From Prosthecobacter debontii (GTDB taxonomy: Bacteria; Verrucomicrobiota; Verrucomicrobiia; Verrucomicrobiales; Akkermansiaceae), in contig CAMBTP010000021.1 of assembly GCA_945870855.1 (NCBI GenBank), positions 1 through 48,389 on the forward strand: a stretch of 48,389 nucleotides of DNA. The letters are read 5' to 3'. Of this stretch, positions 42,692 through 48,389 are shown one piece after another; within the stretch, counting starts at the first letter, position 1; every line of letters begins with the position of its first letter. Both the position numbers and the translations under genes were made by a program. A model generated the notes under the pieces. That model was not told the DNA's origin, searched no databases, and saw nothing but the letters and a program-made list of their open reading frames with translations.

Positions 42692-44068
42692 ATGCAATAC
42701 CCAACTAGATTTCAGCAAAAGACTTTATGGAGCGCCCTCACCGGCGCCGCTATGTTGGTGCTCGGGTCATTGCTTGTCGGGATGGTGTGGTTAATCGGCC
42801 AGATCTTCGGGTTCTTGCAGCCAGTTCTGGTGCCACTGATCGTCGCGGGGATCATCGCGTATCTGCTTGATCCAGTTGTAAGGCTTCTGGAAAAGCGCGG
42901 ACTAAACCGGCTGTGGGCGGTCGTTAGCGTGTTTCTTGCTACGTTAATTGTCACGACGTTGCTGGTTGCGGCGGTGCTACCGGCGATCCAAGGCGGGCGA
43001 AATTTCTTTAAGAAAATTTTCTCGAAACCTGTGGTCGCGGAAAGCGTAGGTGCGGTCGCGCCCACATTGGAAGAAACACCCATAGAGTCCGATCAACAGG
43101 CCGTAGCCGAAGAGGATGGCGATACTCCGGAAAATCCCTTGCTCAAGCCGGAGCAGGAACCTGATCTCACACCTGCTCTGGCACTCGCCCTCTACAATTT
43201 AAAAAGCGAATACAAGGACGGCCCAGTGGGCTGGTTGCTAACCGAAATCACCGACGGAGGCGAGCCGATCGCCTATGCCAATGATGCACGGAAGCCTGAT
43301 TCCATGGATTTCTTCTGGCGCACCCGCGCAGGGCGCACGCTCTTCGAATACAAGGGCGAGATCCTCGAAACGGGGAAACGCTGGCTCTCGGTAGGCTCCT
43401 CGAAAATCTTAGGTTTCCTCGGCCTTGTGCTCGGCATGATCATGGTGCCGGTTTACCTGTTTTTTTTCCTCAAGGACTCCGCATCGATTCGCGACCACTG
43501 GCATGAATACGTGCCGCTGCGCGCGTCGCGCTTCAAGACGGAGCTCGTCTCCACACTCAAGGAAATCAACGGCTACCTGATCTCCTTTTTTCGCGGCCAG
43601 GTGCTCGTGGGGGTGATTGACGGCATACTTGTCGGTATCGCGCTGTTTTTATTCGGCCTACCCTACGCGCTGCTGATTGGCGTGTTTATGGCTCTCCTCG
43701 GGATCATCCCTTACATCGGCAATATCCTTTGCCTGATCCCCGCTTGCATCATCGCCTATCTACATGCGCAGACCTCCGATGTCCCCTTCGGCCTTGAGCC
43801 ATGGCCTTACGTGGGCTTTGTAATCCTGATTTTCGCTGGCGTTCAGCAGATCAACTCCCTCGTGACCGCACCGAAAATCGTAGGCGATTCCGTAGGGCTA
43901 CACCCGCTCACCGTGATTTTCTCGATGCTGTTCTGGTCGCTGGTGCTGGGTGGTTTTGTTGGTGCGCTGCTCGCCGTGCCGCTGTCTGCCGCTTTGAAGG
44001 TCATTTTCCGCCGGTATTTCTGGGAGAGAACCCTCCGCGAGGTGGATAGCTCCAGAATTGCGAATTAA
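42692..44068 (+). CDS. AI-2E family transporter (PerM/YdiK-like)
   Basis: 458 aa from ATG 42692 (TTG 42686 also possible). Membrane segments sit at about 17-65 (MLVLGSLLVGMVWLIG; LVPLIVAGIIAYLLDPVV), 73-95, 240-262, 300-335 (GQVLVGVIDGILVGIALFLF) and 340-440, the eight-helix plan of the family. A periplasmic or cytoplasmic loop of about 120 residues (115-235) is acidic and longer than usual. The family signature region GIIPYIGNILCLIPA and the PKIVGDSVGLHPLTVIFSML segment near the end are clear. Members export AI-2 or act as Na+/H+ antiporters; the substrate here is unknown. Confidence 0.9.
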   Translation: MQYPTRFQQKTLWSALTGAAMLVLGSLLVGMVWLIGQIFGFLQPVLVPLIVAGIIAYLLDPVVRLLEKRGLNRLWAVVSVFLATLIVTTLLVAAVLPAIQGGRNFFKKIFSKPVVAESVGAVAPTLEETPIESDQQAVAEEDGDTPENPLLKPEQEPDLTPALALALYNLKSEYKDGPVGWLLTEITDGGEPIAYANDARKPDSMDFFWRTRAGRTLFEYKGEILETGKRWLSVGSSKILGFLGLVLGMIMVPVYLFFFLKDSASIRDHWHEYVPLRASRFKTELVSTLKEINGYLISFFRGQVLVGVIDGILVGIALFLFGLPYALLIGVFMALLGIIPYIGNILCLIPACIIAYLHAQTSDVPFGLEPWPYVGFVILIFAGVQQINSLVTAPKIVGDSVGLHPLTVIFSMLFWSLVLGGFVGALLAVPLSAALKVIFRRYFWERTLREVDSSRIAN

Positions 44069-44127
44069 CGCGATTTTCGGATTATTGGGGAAAGACATGC
44101 CGGTCCGGAGGTGTTACTTAGTTTCCG

Positions 44128-44793
44128 ATGTCCGATGAAAAAGTGGAGAAAATCAAAGATGAGGATGCTGTTATTCTCCAAGCCTACGCGAAGACTCGCA
44201 AGAGCCTCATCGCCCGGCTCGATAATTGGGAGGATCAGAAAACCTGGGACGAGTTTTACAAAACCTACTGGCGGCTGATTTATTCCGTAGCCATCAAGGC
44301 AGGGCTACGCCCCGAGGAAGCCTTCGACTGCGTGCAGGAAACGATCCTCTCCATCGCGAAGCAGAGCAAAAAAAAGCTCTACGATCCCGAGCAGGGCTCC
44401 TTCAAGACTTGGCTGATGAACATGACCCGCTGGCGCATCAACGACCAGTTTCGTAAGCGCAAGAAGGACACCGCCATGACCGGTGGCGAATGGGAGGATG
44501 AGCGCAAGACCGCCGTGATCGACCGCATCGAGGATCCCAATGGCGATGTCCTCTCGCGCCTCTGGGACGTGGAGTGGAAAACAAACATCGCCGAAGCCGC
44601 CCTCGCCCGCGTCAAGGCGCAGGTTTCCCCCAAGCAATTTCAGATCTTTGATTTATACGTGATCCGCCAATGGGACGCGACTAAAGTACAGGAAAAGCTA
44701 AACGTGAGCATGGCACAGGTCTATCTCGCCAAGCACCGAGTCGGCGCCGTGTTGAAAAAGGAACTCGCGAAACTGGAAGACGAGATGAAGTAA
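44128..44793 (+). CDS. ECF-type RNA polymerase sigma factor
   Basis: 221 aa. Sigma region 2 lies at about 35-105 (WDEFYKTYWRLIYSVAIKA, EEAFDCVQETILSIAKQ, FKTWLMNMTRWRINDQFRK). A linker of about 45 residues follows, then region 4 at about 155-215 with SPKQFQIFDLYVIRQWDATK and a recognition helix near VSMAQVYLAKHRVG. The slow-turn N-terminal extension of 30 residues is common to PVC ECF factors that lack an anti-sigma gene. The next gene is a Ser/Thr kinase, 106 nt downstream on the same strand, an arrangement known from this superphylum in which the kinase probably controls the sigma factor. Confidence 0.94.
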   Translation: MSDEKVEKIKDEDAVILQAYAKTRKSLIARLDNWEDQKTWDEFYKTYWRLIYSVAIKAGLRPEEAFDCVQETILSIAKQSKKKLYDPEQGSFKTWLMNMTRWRINDQFRKRKKDTAMTGGEWEDERKTAVIDRIEDPNGDVLSRLWDVEWKTNIAEAALARVKAQVSPKQFQIFDLYVIRQWDATKVQEKLNVSMAQVYLAKHRVGAVLKKELAKLEDEMK

Positions 44794-44806
44794 AACTGTA
44801 AACCCT

Positions 44807-44884
44807 AAACTTTAAATTCCAAAATTCAGACCGGGACTTGCTCCCGCACATCTTCTCTTGATTGAGGTTTAAAATTTAAAGTTT
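44807..44884. repeat. A/T-rich inverted repeat between sigma factor and kinase genes
   Basis: AAACTTTAAATT (44807-44818) is perfectly complementary to 44873-44884, around 54 bases. The 19-base right part (44866-44884, GGTTTAAAATTTAAAGTTT) also occurs exactly, inverted, at 35218-35236 before lptB. Placement between two co-directed genes would allow stem formation in the transcript. Confidence 0.7.
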
Positions 44885-44899
44885 AAAGTTTTTCCCAAA

Positions 44900-47476
44900 A
44901 TGCCCGCCGCGAATCGCACACATCCTAATATCCCGGATCACGACGTCCTGCGCAAGATTGGCGGCGGCGCATACGGCGAGGTATGGATGGCGCGCGGTGT
45001 TACCGGCGCGATGCGTGCCGTAAAAGTCGTCTGGCGCGAGGACTTCGATGACGAGCGCACCTTCGAGCGGGAATTTGAGGGCATCCTGAAATACGAGCCG
45101 ATTTCCCGCGACCACCCAGCGCTGGTGAACATTCTCCACGTCGGCCGCAGTCCGGACGGCGTCTCTTTCTACTACTATGTGATGGAACTCGGCGATGACG
45201 TCACCACCGGCCAGGAAATCAACCCCATCGAATACGAGGCGCGCACTTTGAGGCCTGACGGAAAATCCGGTGTCCGCCTGGAAACGGGCTTGTGCATTGA
45301 TGTCGGCTTGCGGCTTGCGGAGGCACTCGATCACCTCCACTCCATCGGTCTCGCCCACCGCGATGTGAAGCCCTCGAACGTGATTTTCGTCAACGGCAAA
45401 GCTAAGCTCGCGGACATCGGACTTGTCGCCGCGCGGGATCAGCGGACTTTCGTCGGCACCGAGGGCTTCGTCCCGCCGGAAGGGCCCGGCTCCGCTCAAG
45501 CGGATGTCTATTCTCTCGGAAAGGTGCTCTACGAAATCGCTACCGGGAAAGACCGGCTTGATTTCCCAGAGCTGCCCGATGAGTTGCCGACGGGTCTTGA
45601 GCGCAAGCGCTGGCTGGATCTGAACCGCATTATCTGCGAGGTCTGCGAGCCGCGCATTAGCAAGCGCAACATCTCCACCGCCGCCGATCTTGCCGCCGCC
45701 CTCCGCCATATCCAGCGCGGCAAACGCCGCCGCCGTCACGGCCTTTCGATCTGGGGCACCACGCTGGTTTTGCTCGGCTTTGCTGGGTGGGCTTCGTTCG
45801 AGTCACTCAAAGACAGCGCGATTTTCCCTTGGCAGAAAAATCCAATAAAGCCCGTAGCCCCCGCAGAAACCGGCTTGATTCGTATAGTCACAACTCCGGA
45901 AGGCGCGGAAGTTTTCAAAGACGATGGCACTCCGGTAGGCGCTACGCCCACCGAAACTCTCCGCCTCAAGGTGGGTAGCAAAGTGAATTACATGATCCGC
46001 AAAAAAGGCTACCGCCCCTTGACCGTCACTGCAGTCGTCACGCCGGAGTCGGTAAAAGATCCAATGATCATCTTCGGCGAGCTTCTCAATTTCTCCCCAC
46101 CCGTCTCAGGAGAGAAATGGGAGGATCATCTGGGCATCACTTACCTGCCGCAAGGCGCCGGCCATATCAGTTCCGGTTTCGTCAACAAGCGGGTTTGGAT
46201 GGATTTTCTCAAATCATCGAAGCGGTCGCCTGAGGGGGTGGAGTTCATCACCGTTTCCGAAAACGGTAAGCCATCCGAAATCGTACTATCATCGCAGCCG
46301 GAAATGATTGCGTTCAGCGACTGGGTGCGCGCCGGAGGAATTCGCGATGGATACCTAACTCAAGATCATGAGGTGGCGGCGGCGGCGGCGCGATCTTTTG
46401 AAGACCCGAAACTCAGCGACCGGGCGCGGCGGGAGCAGCTGCTGCCGTTTCGTATTCTCGTCCGCGAATTTTCCTATGGTGGCATCCAGTTGGTCAGCGA
46501 TCCGCCCGGAGCTGAGGTGTATATGGACGGTGTGGCCGTGGGCGCGACGTTCAGCCCACCTCTGCTCATCCCCAAGGTGAAACCGGGAGCCGTGGAGCTG
46601 CTTCTCATTCTAGAGGGCTTCAAACCGCTCACCCTGAGAGCCAATGTTGAGGCTGGTGAAAACCTGCCAATGAGCGCCCAATTGCAGAAAAGCGAAGGGG
46701 TGGTTTTCGGGAAACCATGGCTGAACGGAATGAAGATGAAATTCGTACCCATCAGCAAGGATCTCATGGGTGCTGTCTGGGAGACGAGAGTCAGGGACTA
46801 CGAACTTTTCATAAGCACTACAAAACGCAAGCAAGCTCTGCGCCCCGATTTTCCGCAAAACCCTGAACATCCCATCGTTAACGTCTCGCGCGGAGATGCC
46901 ATCGCATTCTGCGAGTGGCTCACGAGACGAGAATTCGAAGAGGACCGCATCGCCCAAGCGCATCACTACCGCCTGCCGACGGATGAGGAATGGAGCCTAA
47001 TGGCCGGCCTTATGGAGGAAAAGGGCGACGACCCCAACCAACGCGACACCAACAAGCGCACCATCTACTCATGGGGTGCGAAATGGCCGCCACCCAACGC
47101 CGTGGCAAATTATGCGGACAGCACCGCTGCCGCGCTGCCCGGAATTGACCCTGAGCGTGTCATAACGGATTACGATGACGGCTTCCCCTACACCGCACCG
47201 GTGGGTTCCTTCCCGCCGAACGAACTTGGCCTCTTCGACATCAGTGGTAACGTCCAAGAATGGATTTCCGATAACATCTCGGCCACCAGCACACTCGGCG
47301 TGGTCCGCGGCGCTGGCTGGAACAATTTCATCAAAGAGAAACTCGTGCTCGGCTGGCGCAACCCGGTGCCCCCCAACTTGCGCAGTTCGTTCTACGGTTT
47401 CCGCATCGTCCTTTCCCGCGGCGACCGGGCACCAGAGGCTGTGAAAGATAACGATTCCGCCACACCCAAAGAATAG
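44900..47476 (+). CDS. Membrane Ser/Thr protein kinase with two PEGA domains and a SUMF1-like C-terminal domain
   Basis: 858 aa. The kinase domain is 12-265: glycine loop IGGGAYGEVW, Lys42 in AVKVV, HRDVKPSN (153-160), then D172-I-G in place of DFG, and ADVYSLGKVLYE. After a basic stretch, one membrane helix (about 280-298, IWGTTLVLLGFAGWASF) puts the rest outside. PEGA 1 is near 324 (IRIVTTPEGAEVF), PEGA 2 near 527 (IQLVSDPPGAEVY), and a formylglycine-enzyme-like (SUMF1) domain fills 603-845 (NVSRGDAIAFCEWLT, YRLPTDEEW, SGNVQEW, YGFRIVLSR). The catalytic cysteines of true FGE, expected near RGAGW, are absent, so this part likely binds a ligand. Probable sensor partner of the adjacent ECF sigma factor. 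Confidence 0.93.
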   Translation: MPAANRTHPNIPDHDVLRKIGGGAYGEVWMARGVTGAMRAVKVVWREDFDDERTFEREFEGILKYEPISRDHPALVNILHVGRSPDGVSFYYYVMELGDDVTTGQEINPIEYEARTLRPDGKSGVRLETGLCIDVGLRLAEALDHLHSIGLAHRDVKPSNVIFVNGKAKLADIGLVAARDQRTFVGTEGFVPPEGPGSAQADVYSLGKVLYEIATGKDRLDFPELPDELPTGLERKRWLDLNRIICEVCEPRISKRNISTAADLAAALRHIQRGKRRRRHGLSIWGTTLVLLGFAGWASFESLKDSAIFPWQKNPIKPVAPAETGLIRIVTTPEGAEVFKDDGTPVGATPTETLRLKVGSKVNYMIRKKGYRPLTVTAVVTPESVKDPMIIFGELLNFSPPVSGEKWEDHLGITYLPQGAGHISSGFVNKRVWMDFLKSSKRSPEGVEFITVSENGKPSEIVLSSQPEMIAFSDWVRAGGIRDGYLTQDHEVAAAAARSFEDPKLSDRARREQLLPFRILVREFSYGGIQLVSDPPGAEVYMDGVAVGATFSPPLLIPKVKPGAVELLLILEGFKPLTLRANVEAGENLPMSAQLQKSEGVVFGKPWLNGMKMKFVPISKDLMGAVWETRVRDYELFISTTKRKQALRPDFPQNPEHPIVNVSRGDAIAFCEWLTRREFEEDRIAQAHHYRLPTDEEWSLMAGLMEEKGDDPNQRDTNKRTIYSWGAKWPPPNAVANYADSTAAALPGIDPERVITDYDDGFPYTAPVGSFPPNELGLFDISGNVQEWISDNISATSTLGVVRGAGWNNFIKEKLVLGWRNPVPPNLRSSFYGFRIVLSRGDRAPEAVKDNDSATPKE

Positions 47477-47563
47477 ATCATTAGAATTTTTTATCGATTT
47501 AGGAATATTCGTGTTCATTCAAGCGCCAACACGCCTAAAACTCCTCCGCCAACAAACACGATC

Positions 47564-47971
47564 ATGGTCTGTATTCAACTCTCCTACCAAGGCGGCCTGC
47601 GCTGCTCCGCCACCCACGAGCCTTCGGGAAACACCATCAACACCGACGCACCGATTGATAACAACGGTCGCGGCGAGGCGTTCTCCCCCACCGACCTCGT
47701 CGCCACCGCGCTCGGCGCTTGTATGGCCACCGTGATGGGCATCGTCGCCGAAAGGAAAGGGATTGACCTCCAAGGCCTACGCGTCGAAGTCCGTAAACAC
47801 ATGTCCGAGGACGCGCCGCGCCGCATATCTAAGCTTGAAGTCGATCTCCACATCCCCGTCCCCGCCTCTCACCCCGAGAGCAAGCTCCTCGAAAGCGCCG
47901 CCCGCGGCTGCCCTGTCCACCATTCCCTTCATCCAGATATCGAGACCGTGTTTAACTGGAACTGGGCCTGA
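47564..47971 (+). CDS. OsmC-family peroxiredoxin-like protein
   Basis: 135 aa. The two family cysteines are in place: C53 in ALGACMATVM and C116 in ARGCPVHHSL, with Arg36 in NNGRGEAFSPTDL, a region normally involved in the active site. OsmC/Ohr proteins are dimeric thiol peroxidases that reduce organic hydroperoxides; the subfamily seems nearer to the short OsmC/YhfA-like group than to Ohr, judged only from motif spacing. The gene stands 87 nt after the kinase stop and 32 nt before the next gene, so co-transcription with the latter is likely. Confidence 0.93.
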   Translation: MVCIQLSYQGGLRCSATHEPSGNTINTDAPIDNNGRGEAFSPTDLVATALGACMATVMGIVAERKGIDLQGLRVEVRKHMSEDAPRRISKLEVDLHIPVPASHPESKLLESAARGCPVHHSLHPDIETVFNWNWA

Positions 47972-48003
47972 AACTTATTTTCCAACCAACCTTTCAAGAA
48001 ACC

Positions 48004-48389
48004 ATGCACAACATCCTCATCATCGGAGCTGGCGGAGTCGGCAGCGTCGTCGTCCACAAATGCGCCATGCTTCCCGAGACCTTCGGCGAGATCACCTTGG
48101 CCTCCCGCACCCTTTCCAAATGTGACGACATCGCCGCCTCCGTGAAAGCCCGCACCGGCCGCATCATCGCCACCGCCAAGGTCGATGCCGATGACTCCGA
48201 CGAAACCGCCGCCCTCATCGCTAAAACCGGCGCGAAGCTACTCATCAACGTCGCCCTCCCTTACCAAGATCTCAATCTCATGGACGCCTGCCTCAAGGCC
48301 GGCATTCACTACATGGACACCGCGAACTACGAGCCGCTCGATGTCGCGAAGTTCGAGTATTCTTGGCAGTGGGACTATCAGGAAAAATT
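48004..48389 (+). CDS. Carboxynorspermidine synthase / saccharopine dehydrogenase family (3' end outside window)
   Basis: 128 residues are visible from ATG 48004 to the right edge without a stop. The N-terminal Rossmann fold is clear: ILIIGAGGVGSVVVHKCAM (GxGGVG dinucleotide loop), ASRTLSKCDDI, and VDADDSDETAAL. The stretch LINVALPYQDLNLMDACL then HYMDTANYEPLDVAKFEYSW is close to what I remember of bacterial carboxynorspermidine dehydrogenases, which make carboxy-(nor/homo)spermidine from an aldehyde and a diamine with NADPH. That would place a polyamine pathway just right of the window, probably with a decarboxylase (nspC) next. A plain saccharopine dehydrogenase is less likely. Confidence 0.9.
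   Translation, partial: MHNILIIGAGGVGSVVVHKCAMLPETFGEITLASRTLSKCDDIAASVKARTGRIIATAKVDADDSDETAALIAKTGAKLLINVALPYQDLNLMDACLKAGIHYMDTANYEPLDVAKFEYSWQWDYQEK

Noticed and set aside
44900..47476. Formylglycine-generating (sulfatase-activating) activity of the kinase C-terminus
   Set aside because: The fold signature is there, but the active-site cysteines expected near the RGAGW segment are missing.

Overview
The window most likely comes from a member of the Verrucomicrobiota (PVC superphylum). The grounds are protein families, not a database search: a planctomycete-type cytochrome protein (DUF1549/DUF1553) next to a DUF1501 protein, an ECF sigma factor beside a Ser/Thr kinase with PEGA and SUMF1-like domains, a GntR/LacI-type hybrid regulator, very large secreted TPR proteins, a complete set of LPS-export signatures (Gram-negative envelope), and many short inverted-repeat phrases between genes. 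Shine-Dalgarno sequences are mostly weak or absent, so several starts were chosen from signal peptides and from ATGA/GTGA overlaps.

Layout. 1-5986 (+): tail of a tightly overlapping run of mostly exported proteins: a C-terminal fragment, a small coiled-coil/low-complexity protein, an alpha-toroid (squalene-cyclase-like) protein, and three tandem paralogues that share one unusual architecture (two small NGD beta repeats, a LamG-like domain, two more beta repeats). 6035-15319: housekeeping and stress genes (M29 aminopeptidase, TPR protein, DEAD-box helicase with a DEVD box, short-form UvrC, L,D-transpeptidase, tRNA-Gly, PrmA, a four-CxxC protein) ending in a VapBC toxin-antitoxin pair. 15324-28827 (-): a four-gene cluster read from high to low coordinates: cytochrome/DUF1549-DUF1553 protein, DUF1501 protein, a 754-aa TPR/Ig-like protein and a 2346-aa TPR/Ig-like protein. 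An antitoxin gene and the first third of a ParE-type toxin gene sit between the last two. 28828-34443: a TonB-dependent receptor with a small CxxC protein upstream and a decayed PepSY-like membrane gene downstream, a solitary GntR/LacI-type regulator, and the densest repeat field of the window.

34444-38158: an LPS export block (lptB and an LptC-LptA-like fusion), then bcp, a small membrane protein and recR. This block is bracketed by two inverted copies of a composite repeat (33876-34289 and 38187-38465). 38503-48389: rlmN coupled to an OmpA-like/TonB-like membrane protein, a PIN-PhoH ATPase, an AI-2E family permease, an ECF sigma factor next to its probable partner kinase, an OsmC-like peroxidase and the start of a carboxynorspermidine synthase.

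Best candidates for something undescribed: (i) the cytochrome/DUF1501/twin TPR-Ig cluster, a possible surface or periplasmic machine; (ii) the NGD-LamG paralogue operon; (iii) the repeat elements, one of which has become the coding sequence for an N-terminus, while another pair brackets the lpt-recR block in inverted orientation.
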